A stretch of 64,000 bases of DNA from a virus, in IMG/VR virus record IMGVR_UViG_3300022916_000010, positions 18,208 to 82,207 of that record. The stretch is one strand, 5' to 3'. Every line of letters begins with the position of its first letter. The stretch's first letter is position 1. Shown here piece after piece: positions 47,536 through 57,149 of the stretch. A program made the position numbers and the translations under genes. The notes under the pieces are model-generated. The model was not told where the DNA came from and ran no database searches. It saw only the letters and a program-made list of their open reading frames with translations.

Positions 47536-48408
47536 TTATTTATCCGACTCATCCGACTCATCCGACTCATCCGACATATTAAACATATTAGCTATTTCTA
47601 ATATTTTCTTAGCTACATGATCTTTATGAAATAAAGTACAATTAGAGCAGTCCCAAACTTTAGTTTGTGATTCATTTTTAATAAAGTGGCCTAGTTTATT
47701 ATTTTCGCAGGGATAGATAGGACAAAAGCAGAGCAGGCAGTTTTCCAATTCATTTTTTTCGTGGCAAGGATAATGTTTACAATTTTTATTAATCATTTTA
47801 TTCCTTTGCTTTTCTGTGCTTTTCTGTGCTTTCCATTGTATACAATATTGTTGTTCTATAGTTGGTCCTGTGGGATCATCTTCAGTTTTTCTGGTTGTAT
47901 TCCATTTATTACCGCAAGTCTGGCAATAGCGAGGACGATGTTTATTAAGTTTTCTATGTAGCCAATCGTGTCCTCCCCAACTATACAATTGAGCGAATTG
48001 ATTATTATGATGTATCCAACGACAATAGAATTCTCCCTTTAATCCTCTTAGGAAAGGAAGTACAACTCTATCTCTAATACATTTATATGTGGACTTATAA
48101 TATTTAAAATAGTTTATTATGTATGTAATTTGATTTTTGATTTTGATTTTAAGAGAACGTTCGGATGTACAGTTATCCCAAAAAGCTTTATTTTCATTTT
48201 CTTTTTGTTTAATATATTTTTTGGAGAAGTTTGGTGGTTCTTCGTGTTGTTTTTCGTAAGCATCATTACAATCTGGGCAGGGTTCACCGTTTATTTCGCC
48301 GGTTGATCCGCTACAGCAATTCATACCGCATGTCCCGCATCTAACGAAAGGATAATTACAATGGCCGCAATAATCCCAAGTATGTTCTTTTTTAGTATGT
48401 TTTGTCAT
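47536..48408 (-). CDS. Cys-rich protein with Cys-rich small domain at C-terminus
   Basis: 290 residues. The N-terminus has C-G-H-C, C-G-T-C-G, C-C and C-P-D-C. The C-terminal part H-Y-P-C-H, N-C-L-L-C-F-C-P-I-Y-P-C, D-C-S-N-C-T-L-F-H matches the 'cysteine-rich small domain' (zf-like) seen beside cobalamin genes in archaea and bacteria. A C-Q-T-C-G-N-K-W in the middle is another ribbon half. Last gene of the minus-strand island. Confidence 0.75.
   Translation of the reverse strand: MTKHTKKEHTWDYCGHCNYPFVRCGTCGMNCCSGSTGEINGEPCPDCNDAYEKQHEEPPNFSKKYIKQKENENKAFWDNCTSERSLKIKIKNQITYIINYFKYYKSTYKCIRDRVVLPFLRGLKGEFYCRWIHHNNQFAQLYSWGGHDWLHRKLNKHRPRYCQTCGNKWNTTRKTEDDPTGPTIEQQYCIQWKAQKSTEKQRNKMINKNCKHYPCHEKNELENCLLCFCPIYPCENNKLGHFIKNESQTKVWDCSNCTLFHKDHVAKKILEIANMFNMSDESDESDESDK
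47542..47575 (+). repeat. 9-bp tandem repeat in a gene end
   Basis: ATCCGACTC occurs three and a half times. On the minus strand it encodes the (S-D-E)n tail of the gene at 47536-48408. Confidence 0.85.
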
Positions 48409-48423
48409 AGTTTTGATCCTTTA

Positions 48424-48747
48424 TTAATCGCAAAGTTCATGAATAACTTTTTGATAGAATTCTAGTTTAATTTGTGCTTTTTGTAGTAATATAGTTTTAT
48501 CGACCATATCATCATTTGTAACTACTGATGTATCATTTAAGGAATCAGCAAGAGATAATAAAGAGCTTGCTAGATTGTTTTTAACTTCTTCTGGATCTTC
48601 TGGTGGTGTGGGTTTACTTAGAGATTTATTGCAGTATTTACAATCAAACGGTCCCATACCTACATCGAAGCTATATCCTTTTTGGCAGTGTGGGCAATAA
48701 TCATCCCATCCATCACATTCTCTATCATTAGTTCCAAACATAATCAT
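48424..48747 (-). CDS. Zinc-finger plus helical protein
   Basis: 107 residues. C-P-H-C-Q-K-G and C-K-Y-C-N make a zinc ribbon in the first 45 residues, followed by a Leu-rich helical tail. Start at 48747 or two codons later. Just downstream of the methyltransferase. Confidence 0.7.
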   Translation of the reverse strand: MIMFGTNDRECDGWDDYCPHCQKGYSFDVGMGPFDCKYCNKSLSKPTPPEDPEEVKNNLASSLLSLADSLNDTSVVTNDDMVDKTILLQKAQIKLEFYQKVIHELCD

Positions 48748-48753
48748 CCTTTT

Positions 48754-49986
48754 TTATTCAAAAAGACTTTCTTCATGAGAGTCTTTTGTTATTTTAATTC
48801 TATTTTGGGTTATGTTGAAGAAATCTTTTTCTTTTTCTATTCCTATAAAGTCTCTATTTGTATTGATTGCAGCTATTAGTGTTGATCCGCTACCGGCGAA
48901 TGGGTCTAGTACAATTCCTCCGGTTGGAGTTTTCGTTAGTGTGCAGAGATATTCCATAAGTTTTATAGGTTTAACGGTAGGATGTATATTATCCACTTGT
49001 TTATTATGAGTTTTTTCTGATTTTGAGGCTTTAGCGCAGTAAAAGAATCTGGCGGGACCGCCTTGATCGCAATATGTATTATCTACATAATTACCGCCAC
49101 CGAAGACGCCACCTTTATCTTGTCTGTCTTTATAGTCGTCTTTACCATAGTTCTTTTTCCAGCCGTTTCCAACGTCGCCGGCTTGTTCATCTAATTGTTT
49201 TGCTGCCTCTTCATCTAAGATTATGTTTGCTGGCCAGCGTCCTTTTGGTATTTCATATTCATTACCGGATTCATATTTACCGTATACTTTATTAGTTCCT
49301 GACGTTGTTGTATGTGGATTTTTTGCATGAATATCATCTTCTTTATCTATACCTATTCGGCTTTCATTTATATTGAGACCTGCTACATTGTATTTTTCTG
49401 CGTTATTAGCGAATGATTCTTCTATGGGTTTCATTGCAACGACAATTGGTTCAAATGCTGGTTTGAGGGCGGTTCCATATCCTTCCCATTTTTCAGCCGA
49501 GGTTGTAGCTGGTTTTGTAATATCCCATTCTCTATTCCATTTATTGTCTCCATGAGCAGCTTGTGCATCTTCTTCTAATTTATTGATATCTTTAAGGGTT
49601 GGATGTTTTCTTTTTCCAACTACTTCTCTTTCTTTTCCTGCTTTTCTATCAATAGCTTTACTTATATTATGTGATTTAGGGAATCCTGATCCATACAACC
49701 ACATCATACAGTCTCTTATTTCCCATCCAGCATCTTCTATAACGCATGTTAATCTATGATAAGTACGTGTGCCTCCGAACGCTAATAGTATAGTTCCGGG
49801 TTTTGCAACACGTAATACTTCTTCCCAATATACTTTACCTGGGACTCCATGATCCCAATCTTTTCCCATAAAGCTTAGACCATATGGAGGGTCGGTGATA
49901 ACAGTATCTATACTATTATCATCCCATTGTTTCATAATTTGTAAACAATCTCCTAAGACAATTTCATTTTTGGGCAATTTCTTCAT
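48754..49986 (-). CDS. DNA methyltransferase (amino-type, DPPY)
   Basis: 410 residues. Motif IV T-D-P-P-Y-G-L near residue 34 and, at the other end, motif I D-P-F-A-G-S-G-S-T near residue 372 place it in the beta class of N4-cytosine/N6-adenine methyltransferases. H-P-T-V-K-P precedes motif I as usual. The long middle is the target-recognition region. No restriction partner is visible. Probably protects phage DNA or controls packaging. Confidence 0.9.
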   Translation of the reverse strand: MKKLPKNEIVLGDCLQIMKQWDDNSIDTVITDPPYGLSFMGKDWDHGVPGKVYWEEVLRVAKPGTILLAFGGTRTYHRLTCVIEDAGWEIRDCMMWLYGSGFPKSHNISKAIDRKAGKEREVVGKRKHPTLKDINKLEEDAQAAHGDNKWNREWDITKPATTSAEKWEGYGTALKPAFEPIVVAMKPIEESFANNAEKYNVAGLNINESRIGIDKEDDIHAKNPHTTTSGTNKVYGKYESGNEYEIPKGRWPANIILDEEAAKQLDEQAGDVGNGWKKNYGKDDYKDRQDKGGVFGGGNYVDNTYCDQGGPARFFYCAKASKSEKTHNKQVDNIHPTVKPIKLMEYLCTLTKTPTGGIVLDPFAGSGSTLIAAINTNRDFIGIEKEKDFFNITQNRIKITKDSHEESLFE

Positions 49987-50114
49987 ACAGAATCTCCTTT
50001 TATATTATATCGTAATTGGGGTAATTATGAAATAAAACAAATAAAATGAGAGGTTATTTTTATTTTTCGCGTAATATAAAATTATATATTGTTTTTTTGA
50101 AATGAGGTTTTATT
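49987..50114. promoter_or_regulatory. Divergent intergenic region
   Basis: 128 AT-rich bases between the divergent methyltransferase and protease genes. It holds both ribosome binding sites (AAAGGAGATTCTG on the minus strand, AATGAGGTTTT on the plus) and must contain promoters for both; none is clear enough to mark. Confidence 0.45.
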
Positions 50115-51203
50115 ATGGATAAAGTTTCGTTATTAGATACATATTTAAAGAGTGCTGGTGTTAACAGTTCATTTGATCAGGTTGTTAATGCTGAGATGAT
50201 TCGTCAGAACATACCTTCGATATGGGATGAGACTCAGGGTGAGGGGATTAAGATAGCTGTATTGGATACTGGCTGTCAATATGATCATGTCGATCTACAG
50301 GGATCAATTGCATTTAAATTCAGCATGACTCAAGCTCGTAAAGCATACAGTTATTTAAGTTGGGCCAGATACTGGAAAAAGCAAGTTCGTTTATATCAAA
50401 AGAGGTTGAAGAGGACGAGAAATACTAAGAAACGAAACGGAATGAGGAAGAATTTAAAAAGTGCGCAAAAAAAAGTAACCTACTTTGTTCGTCGTTTTAA
50501 GGCTGCTCGTAGTAACGTATCTGACGCTCATGGTCATGGTTCTCATGTAACTGGTATTATAACTGCCAATAATAATGCTGAGGGTATTGTAGGTGTAGCT
50601 CCTAGAGCAAGAGTTCAGGTCATAAAGGTTTTAAATGATCAGGGTTATGGTTCTTATGATTGGGTTTCTGGTGGTATTGAGAAGGCGTTGAGTTTAGGTT
50701 GTGATATTATTAGTATGTCATTGGGCGGGACTTATGATCATCCTGGTATGCGTAAAATGGTAGATAAGGCATATGCTAGAAATGTTCCTATTATATGTGC
50801 TGCTGGTAATTCTGGGGATAAGGGCGTATTGGATTATCCTGGTAATTACAAAAAGACTATTGCTATTGGAGCATTAGATAAAAACAATTTACGTGCTGGT
50901 TTTAGTCAAACAGGCGAGAATTTAGATTTTATGGCACCTGGTGTTAACATTTTAAGTACTGTTCCTAAAGATAGTTATGCTGCATATAGTGGTACATCTA
51001 TGGCAACTCCCTGGGTAGCTGGTGTGGTTGCATTGATGTTAGCGAAGCATAGAAAGATTGGTGGTAAGACTCCTGTAGATACTGTTGCTCAGATCAAGGA
51101 TCATTTGAAGTGGGCTAGTATTGATTTAGACAAAGCTGGTAAAGACGAGAAGACTGGATATGGATTAATAGATGTAAAAAAAGCGATAAATGAATTAGTA
51201 TAA
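50115..51203 (+). CDS. Subtilisin-like (S8) serine protease
   Basis: 362 residues with an intact catalytic triad: Asp51 in A-V-L-D-T-G, His141 in H-G-H-G-S-H-V-T-G and Ser295 in S-G-T-S-M-A-T-P. The gap between Asp and His is about 50 residues longer than usual and highly basic (residues 75-132). No signal peptide, so it acts in the cytoplasm or virion. It directly precedes the W-Y-K-tagged gene cluster, which makes it a candidate processing protease. Confidence 0.9.
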   Translation: MDKVSLLDTYLKSAGVNSSFDQVVNAEMIRQNIPSIWDETQGEGIKIAVLDTGCQYDHVDLQGSIAFKFSMTQARKAYSYLSWARYWKKQVRLYQKRLKRTRNTKKRNGMRKNLKSAQKKVTYFVRRFKAARSNVSDAHGHGSHVTGIITANNNAEGIVGVAPRARVQVIKVLNDQGYGSYDWVSGGIEKALSLGCDIISMSLGGTYDHPGMRKMVDKAYARNVPIICAAGNSGDKGVLDYPGNYKKTIAIGALDKNNLRAGFSQTGENLDFMAPGVNILSTVPKDSYAAYSGTSMATPWVAGVVALMLAKHRKIGGKTPVDTVAQIKDHLKWASIDLDKAGKDEKTGYGLIDVKKAINELV

Positions 51204-51297
51204 TTTATATTGTTGTGCGAAAAAATTTATTTTGTATTAAAAATAATAATTTAAATGGCGCATTATTGTCTGTGAAAAATTTTTTGAGTGATAAGTA

Positions 51298-51669
51298 ATG
51301 AACTGGTATAGAGTTATAAAAATCGCATTGCCTATAACGGAGCGAAACAAACCGCAACATTATGTTAATATAGGTCATGGTCTGAATAAAAATAATGTAA
51401 CATTATGGTTAATAGATAAAAATTGGAATATAAAAACGGATACAGAAGCCCTTAATCATGTTAATATTTTTACAGAAGATGAGCTAGAAAACGGAATGGC
51501 TTATGGTAGATTTATGCAAAAAGAAAATGGAGAAAAAGTAGTAAGCGTTTATTGGTCCCATTTTATATTGCGAGAAACATCTCCACAACGATTAGAATTT
51601 ATTAAACAAAGAGTTGCGAAAATATTGGATCAGACATTTGATAACCCTGCAATATATGATTATGAATAA
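51298..51669 (+). CDS. W-Y-K family small protein, copy 1
   Basis: 123 residues, M-N-W-Y-R-V-I-K-I-A-L-P start. Family hallmarks: Y-x-N/D-I-G-H near residue 25, W-L-I-D-K-N-W, G-R-F mid-chain, and I-L-D-x-T-F-D-N-P-x-I-Y near the end. Function unknown. The stop overlaps the next ATG (TAATG). Confidence 0.85.
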   Translation: MNWYRVIKIALPITERNKPQHYVNIGHGLNKNNVTLWLIDKNWNIKTDTEALNHVNIFTEDELENGMAYGRFMQKENGEKVVSVYWSHFILRETSPQRLEFIKQRVAKILDQTFDNPAIYDYE

Positions 51670-52052
51670 TGAATTGGTATAAAGAAATAAAATTAGCATT
51701 GCCTGTTGTTGATACGCCTGGTTATATGCAATATTCAGACATAGGGCATACTGATAAAAAATTTAATCAACAAGAAATCATATGGATAGTAGACGAAAAT
51801 TGGAATTTCCAATCTTATCCTATAACTCCGGAAACGCAGAGAGATGCTCATTTTGATTTTTTTGGCAAAATGTATTATGATTCAATTGCTTCTGGTAGAT
51901 TTATATTAGATTTAGCTGGAAAAAAGAAAACTAGTCTTATTATAAATACATATCAAGGTGATTTACATCCTAGAAGATTAGAAAAGATTAAAGAAAAAGT
52001 ACATAAAATATTAGATATTCAATTTGATAATCCTGTTATATATGAGTTTTAA
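51669..52052 (+). CDS. W-Y-K family small protein, copy 2
   Basis: 127 residues, M-N-W-Y-K-E-I-K-L-A-L-P start, Y-S-D-I-G-H, W-I-V-D-E-N-W, S-G-R-F and N-P-V-I-Y-E-F end. Abuts copy 3. Confidence 0.85.
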   Translation: MNWYKEIKLALPVVDTPGYMQYSDIGHTDKKFNQQEIIWIVDENWNFQSYPITPETQRDAHFDFFGKMYYDSIASGRFILDLAGKKKTSLIINTYQGDLHPRRLEKIKEKVHKILDIQFDNPVIYEF

Positions 52053-52466
52053 ATGAATTGGTATAGAGTTATAAAATTAGCATTACCTGTAGTTAATGTT
52101 CCAAGAGAGATGGACTATACAGATATAGGTCATTATGACAAGATGGAACATTTTAGATTTGATAAAGTTGTTCAAGAGATTTTGTGGACAATAGATTATA
52201 ATTTTGATATTAAGACTATCCCCGTAACTGACATGAACATCGGAACGATTCATGACTACGCCTTTGATTTAGATTTTAGTTATAGATCAAAAGATTCTAT
52301 AGCATCAGGAAGATATATAAAACACAGAGATGGTTCAGGAAAAACTAGCGTAGCAATTAATGTAGATCCAGATACAACAAACCCTAGAAGGATGGAATAT
52401 ATTAAAAAACAAGTTTCTAATATATTAGATAGAGAATTCAATAACCCAGCAATATATGAGTTTTAA
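52053..52466 (+). CDS. W-Y-K family small protein, copy 3
   Basis: 137 residues, M-N-W-Y-R-V-I-K-L-A-L-P. Slightly longer between the I-G-H and W-T-I-D blocks. Ends N-P-A-I-Y-E-F. Confidence 0.85.
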   Translation: MNWYRVIKLALPVVNVPREMDYTDIGHYDKMEHFRFDKVVQEILWTIDYNFDIKTIPVTDMNIGTIHDYAFDLDFSYRSKDSIASGRYIKHRDGSGKTSVAINVDPDTTNPRRMEYIKKQVSNILDREFNNPAIYEF

Positions 52467-52934
52467 ATGAATTGGTATAAACAAATAAAATTAGCTCTTC
52501 CAGTTGATAAGACTATTCCATCAAGTCATTATATGGATTATGGTCATGAAGGATATTTTGAAATTGGAGATGTTGAAGGTATGATTTTTCATAAACTAGA
52601 GCCAGAAGCTCAAAAATCAGTCAAGAAAAAAATAGATAAAAATAAAGAAACTATATGGATAATGCAAAAAAATTATGAGATAATTGAGAATCCAGCGATA
52701 GGTGTTAATGATATAGGTATTATCAAAAGATATACTCATTGGGATGTCTGGGGGCTTCTAGATCAATCTATTTTAGCCAAAGGTAGATATGAAGGAGATA
52801 ACAATATAGTTTCTTTCGTATATACTTCTGCATTAAGAGGATATTCCATTAATAGAAGAAATCATGTTGAAAAAATGATGCTTAGATCTGTAGATAAACA
52901 TTTTAATAATCCTAAGATATCGGTATTTAATTAA
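52467..52934 (+). CDS. W-Y-K family small protein, copy 4
   Basis: 155 residues, M-N-W-Y-K-Q-I-K-L-A-L-P. Has about 30 extra residues after the G-H block (as do copies at 55451 and 55903) and A-K-G-R-Y. Confidence 0.85.
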   Translation: MNWYKQIKLALPVDKTIPSSHYMDYGHEGYFEIGDVEGMIFHKLEPEAQKSVKKKIDKNKETIWIMQKNYEIIENPAIGVNDIGIIKRYTHWDVWGLLDQSILAKGRYEGDNNIVSFVYTSALRGYSINRRNHVEKMMLRSVDKHFNNPKISVFN

Positions 52935-53722
52935 TGAATTGGTATAAAGAAATAAAAATAGCGTTACCTATAACGGAGAAAGATCCTCCTGTTCATTATA
53001 CAAATATTGGACATAGGATGCCGTCTAACTACAACAGTGTATTAAACAGAAGAAAAATTGTATACGCTGAAATATGGTATATCAATGATAAATGGGAATT
53101 TATTTCTGTTCCTGTAACAGATAGTAATACTCATGTATCTGAATTTCAAGCAGATGTTTTTTTGCATGGCATAGCAAGGGGAAGATATGATGAATCTTCT
53201 GATGGAGATAAATATGTAAGTGTTCTATTAGATTATGGAGTACAAGCTCATCATCCAGGCAGAGAAGAATATTTCATGAACAGAATCGAAAAGATTTTAG
53301 ATGAGAAGTATGGGAATCCAAATATTTATAGATATGCTAATAAAGAAATAAAGACTGCGTTGCCTGTAATGGAGAAAGACATTCATGGTCTTGACTATTT
53401 GGATATAGGTCACGAACATAGTTATAATCAAAGAGGAGAATCTCCAGTCAAATCTGAATTATGGTTAATAACTAAAAATTGGGAAATGTTAGCTATTCCT
53501 AGAAAGGGTGGCAACACTCATAATTCGATATTTGGTGATAAAGTATTTGATGCAATAGCAAAAGGAAGATTTGACGAGTTTGGTGATGGAGAAAAAAAGG
53601 CAAGCTTAATAATGGATTATACTCTAGGAGAAAATCCTAGAAGATTAGAACATATGACGAAAAGAGTAGAAAGCTTTCTAGATAACTATTACGGGAATCC
53701 GGATATATACAGGTGGAATTAA
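52934..53722 (+). CDS. Fused double copy of the W-Y-K family
   Basis: 262 residues: one complete unit (M-N-W-Y-K-E-I-K-I-A-L-P to I-Y-R-Y) joined in frame to a second that begins N-K-E-I-K-T-A-L-P, having lost its own M-N-W-Y and the intervening stop. Shows that the domain tolerates an internal, tag-less position. Confidence 0.85.
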   Translation: MNWYKEIKIALPITEKDPPVHYTNIGHRMPSNYNSVLNRRKIVYAEIWYINDKWEFISVPVTDSNTHVSEFQADVFLHGIARGRYDESSDGDKYVSVLLDYGVQAHHPGREEYFMNRIEKILDEKYGNPNIYRYANKEIKTALPVMEKDIHGLDYLDIGHEHSYNQRGESPVKSELWLITKNWEMLAIPRKGGNTHNSIFGDKVFDAIAKGRFDEFGDGEKKASLIMDYTLGENPRRLEHMTKRVESFLDNYYGNPDIYRWN

Positions 53723-54184
53723 ATGAATAATTGGTATAACAAAAACTTTTCAATTAAGGTCGCTTCTAACATATTAAAGGAAACGGACTTACGAGGAGAG
53801 ATAAAGCAGCAGGATGATGGTTTTTCTTACATAAAAGTAAATGACAAAATCGTTGAGGGGTTTTATCCAATGATTCCTGAAGCTTCTAAGCCTCCTTATT
53901 TTGGAGCAGATGGAATTGGAGCGCATGTTTCGTTTATATCTTCAGAAGAAGCAGAAGAAAAAGAATTGGCTGGAAAATTAAAAGAAGTTGGCAAAGAGAT
54001 TTGTTTTAAAGTAACTGGATTATATAGTACTAACCCTGCTGGTTGGGATGATATGAAAAGAGTTTGGTTTTTGACCATTGAGGCTCCTGAATTGAAGGAT
54101 ATAAGAAAGGGATATGGATTGCCAGCTAGTTACAATGGTAAAGGGCATAAATTCCATATAACTGTTGGAGTACAAAAATCATGA
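53723..54184 (+). CDS. W-Y-tagged 2H-phosphoesterase-like protein
   Basis: 153 residues, M-N-N-W-Y-N-K start. Two H-x-[ST] motifs (A-H-V-S-F near residue 75 and F-H-I-T-V near residue 147) fit the 2H phosphoesterase fold, which opens or closes 2',3'-cyclic RNA phosphates or related bonds. The body is unrelated to its small-protein neighbours. Confidence 0.7.
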   Translation: MNNWYNKNFSIKVASNILKETDLRGEIKQQDDGFSYIKVNDKIVEGFYPMIPEASKPPYFGADGIGAHVSFISSEEAEEKELAGKLKEVGKEICFKVTGLYSTNPAGWDDMKRVWFLTIEAPELKDIRKGYGLPASYNGKGHKFHITVGVQKS

Positions 54185-54702
54185 GTTGGTATAAAGTAGC
54201 TCAAAACGAATTTGATTATAAAAATGAATTAAGAGTTTTATGGAAAAGGTTGATCCATGAGGCAAAAGAGCAGAGTGGTATATATTTTGATTTGGAAAAT
54301 GACACTTCCAAAGGTAATATAAAAAGAATAAAATTAGACGCAAAAAATAATCTTGACAAAAATTATAGTATTTTAGCGGAAGCATTTGAAGCTGGTGGTG
54401 ATTGGCAAAATCCTGTATTGTATTTTCGTTGTCAAATAGCAGAAGATAGATATAAAAATGACAAATTTATTTTTATTCCTACATTGAAACAGGGAAATTC
54501 TAATTTAAAGAAATTTGAAAGAGGTTATTCTCCTACAGATAATTCTGAAACTGAGACAAAAAAAATTGATGAGAGAAAATGTTGGGATTCTTTAAAAGAA
54601 TATGCGGAAAAAAATATAAAAGAAATGAAACGGGACGAAAATGTACTGTTTAGTTTAACAGATTTATTTTTACCTAGGACAGAATGTGATATTAAGAAAT
54701 GA
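54181..54702 (+). CDS. W-Y-K-tagged hypothetical protein
   Basis: 173 residues starting M-S-W-Y-K-V-A-Q. Body helical and charged, not the small family. Overlaps both neighbours by four bases. Confidence 0.75.
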   Translation: MSWYKVAQNEFDYKNELRVLWKRLIHEAKEQSGIYFDLENDTSKGNIKRIKLDAKNNLDKNYSILAEAFEAGGDWQNPVLYFRCQIAEDRYKNDKFIFIPTLKQGNSNLKKFERGYSPTDNSETETKKIDERKCWDSLKEYAEKNIKEMKRDENVLFSLTDLFLPRTECDIKK

Positions 54703-55079
54703 ATTGGTATAAAACAATAAAAGTAGCTTTACCTATTATGGACGCTCCTGTTGGATCACATTATACCAGTGTCGGACATAATTTTGATAAGAGCAGGGAT
54801 ATTGAAGAAGAATTATGGATGATAGATAGACATTGGAAATTGCATACTGGAGTTCCTACTTACAAAAATCGTTTACATTATACTATGTTTTCTGCTACAG
54901 TCGCAAATGCTTATCTAGCAAAAGGCAGATATGAAGTAACACCTAATGGAGAAAAAAAAGTTAGTTTAACAATTAATGCCCCAGGTAGTTCAGAAATTGC
55001 AAAACAAGGGGCATTAAAAAATAAAGTTGTTAAAATATTAGATCAACATTATGGCAATCCCACAATATATGAGTTTTAA
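54699..55079 (+). CDS. W-Y-K family small protein, copy 6
   Basis: 126 residues, M-N-W-Y-K-T-I-K-V-A-L-P. The first 40 bases are almost identical to the next gene, so this duplication is recent. Confidence 0.85.
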   Translation: MNWYKTIKVALPIMDAPVGSHYTSVGHNFDKSRDIEEELWMIDRHWKLHTGVPTYKNRLHYTMFSATVANAYLAKGRYEVTPNGEKKVSLTINAPGSSEIAKQGALKNKVVKILDQHYGNPTIYEF

Positions 55080-55451
55080 ATGAATTGGTATAAAACAATA
55101 AAAGTAGCTTTACCTGTTATGAAACGTGATCAAGATTTAATATACACAGATATTGGTCACGATTGGGATCTCAACAGGTCCCAAAAAGAAGAATTATGGT
55201 TAATTGATAAAGATTGGAATTTTTTAACCGCTCCTGGTGGAAGGGAAGCAATACATGGTAGAAGTTTTCAAGGCAAATTACAAGGTCATTTGGCTGCGGG
55301 CAGATTCGTAATAGATAAATCCGGAAACAAGAAAGCTAGTTTACAAATTTCTTATGATGCTAAGACTCATCAAGTAGAATATATAATTAAACGAGCTTCT
55401 CAAATGTTAGATAAATATTATGATAATCCTGATATAGTGGTATTCAGATAA
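55080..55451 (+). CDS. W-Y-K family small protein, copy 7
   Basis: 123 residues, same start as copy 6. Y-T-D-I-G-H, W-L-I-D-K-D-W, A-G-R-F. Ends I-V-V-F-R. Confidence 0.85.
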   Translation: MNWYKTIKVALPVMKRDQDLIYTDIGHDWDLNRSQKEELWLIDKDWNFLTAPGGREAIHGRSFQGKLQGHLAAGRFVIDKSGNKKASLQISYDAKTHQVEYIIKRASQMLDKYYDNPDIVVFR

Positions 55452-55900
55452 TGAATTGGTATAAACAAATAAAATTAGCTGTTCCTATTACAGAAGCCCC
55501 TGGTAAGATGACTTATTTCGACGTTGGGCATAATGTAAACTTTTCTGCAAGAAAATATAATAATACGAATATAAATGAATATCCTGAAGAAGAGCAGAAA
55601 ATCATACGGGATTTTGAACATAAAGAAGCTTTATGGTATATCTTAAAAGATTTTAATTTTCTTTTAGTCCCTGCAATGGAAATAGCTGATAATGGCTTTA
55701 TTATGATAAATACGCATCGGGACTCGATAAATGGAAAAGATGTTTTAGCTCAGGGTAGATATGATAAAAATAAAAATGTAGTTTCATTTGTAGGATATTT
55801 CCCATCATCTGACAATCCTAAGAGACAAGAATATTCTAAAAAAAGGATTTATAGAATATTAGATCATATATTTAAAAATGCTCCTATATACGGATTTTAA
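55451..55900 (+). CDS. W-Y-K family small protein, copy 8
   Basis: 149 residues, long subtype with Y-F-D-V-G-H and an insertion before W-Y-I-L-K-D-F. Confidence 0.85.
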   Translation: MNWYKQIKLAVPITEAPGKMTYFDVGHNVNFSARKYNNTNINEYPEEEQKIIRDFEHKEALWYILKDFNFLLVPAMEIADNGFIMINTHRDSINGKDVLAQGRYDKNKNVVSFVGYFPSSDNPKRQEYSKKRIYRILDHIFKNAPIYGF

Positions 55901-55902
55901 TA

Positions 55903-56340
55903 ATGAATTGGTATAGACAAATAAAAATTGCTTTACCTGTAATGGATACTCCTACTGATGTAGGATATTTTGATGTAGGACATAGTAGTTTTTTTGATGC
56001 TAAAAATTACAGAAACAAAAAACTTTCTTCTCTGCCAAAAAATATACAAGAACAAATTTTAGAAAATATAGACAAAGATCAAATATGGTATATTTATTAT
56101 GATTTTTCTATAAAAGTTCTTCCAGCTTTAACAATAGATAGGTTTGGTAATGTTAGACTCAATTCTCATAGCGGGTATAACGCGATGGCAAAAGGAAGAT
56201 ATGATAAAGAAAAACATGCCGTTTCTTTAACAAATATGTCATATGATAAAAACCCTAAAAGACAAGAATATTTAAATAAAAAAATATATCAGATATTAGA
56301 TGATACTTTTGGGAATCCTGTTATATACGAGGATGATTAA
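55903..56340 (+). CDS. W-Y-K family small protein, copy 9
   Basis: 145 residues, long subtype like copy 8 (Y-F-D-V-G-H, W-Y-I-Y-Y-D-F). The stop overlaps the next ATG. Confidence 0.85.
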   Translation: MNWYRQIKIALPVMDTPTDVGYFDVGHSSFFDAKNYRNKKLSSLPKNIQEQILENIDKDQIWYIYYDFSIKVLPALTIDRFGNVRLNSHSGYNAMAKGRYDKEKHAVSLTNMSYDKNPKRQEYLNKKIYQILDDTFGNPVIYEDD

Positions 56341-57149
56341 TGAATTGGTATAAACAAATAAAATTAGCCGTTTCTGGAGAATATTGGATAGATGATTCTG
56401 GTAATGCATTATATGCTGATGGCGACGTAAGCGATTACAATCATGAGGCTTACGTCGCTGAACAGGTTATGGCTAAATATGACATTGATCCAAATGAAGT
56501 TGATTATATTTTAATGAGCGAAGAAGAACTCAAAGAAAGAGGAGTAACTGAAGAAGATATCAAACTCATTTTAGGGGAAGCGGATCTTAGGGAATATGCT
56601 ATGGTTCAGTGGGGATGGAAACGCCTAGAAGGCAATAATGTAGAAACAAATACTTTAACCTCTCAAGATTTAAGAAATATAGCAAATGGTTTATATGATG
56701 CCTTTAATGAAGAAGCAGAAAGAGACATGTTTAATATATATGTGATGAGTAATAATAAATGGTATGAGAATGTTCCATTTCACATTATAGAACAAGCCAA
56801 TCCGATGAAGATAAGAGGTTTTGCTATCGGACAAAAAGCCGAAAGATGGGCCTCTCAAGGACAATTCGGATTTGCCGAGCCTGTTAAATACGATTTTGAT
56901 AAACCAGTTCCTAATGTAAAACAGACTGAAGAAAAAATAGTGCCCGAAAAGAAAAAATCTCTTACTGTTATTGTTGATGGAGCCAACAGTTACGGAGAGA
57001 TGACTTTATACATCAATGGTAAACGATATAATTATAGATTACCTTGGAGTGCAAAAGATATTGGAAATAAAATAACTGACTTCAACCGTAAAGGTTGGGG
57101 AACTCAACTTAAAAGAATAATTGATAAAATAGATCCGTATATAATATGA
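56340..57149 (+). CDS. W-Y-K-tagged larger hypothetical protein
   Basis: 269 residues. The first ten (M-N-W-Y-K-Q-I-K-L-A) match the family tag exactly. The rest is unrelated: acidic helical N-half, Lys-rich linker near residue 205 and a C-terminal beta domain. A clear case of tag sharing without body homology. Confidence 0.8.
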   Translation: MNWYKQIKLAVSGEYWIDDSGNALYADGDVSDYNHEAYVAEQVMAKYDIDPNEVDYILMSEEELKERGVTEEDIKLILGEADLREYAMVQWGWKRLEGNNVETNTLTSQDLRNIANGLYDAFNEEAERDMFNIYVMSNNKWYENVPFHIIEQANPMKIRGFAIGQKAERWASQGQFGFAEPVKYDFDKPVPNVKQTEEKIVPEKKKSLTVIVDGANSYGEMTLYINGKRYNYRLPWSAKDIGNKITDFNRKGWGTQLKRIIDKIDPYII

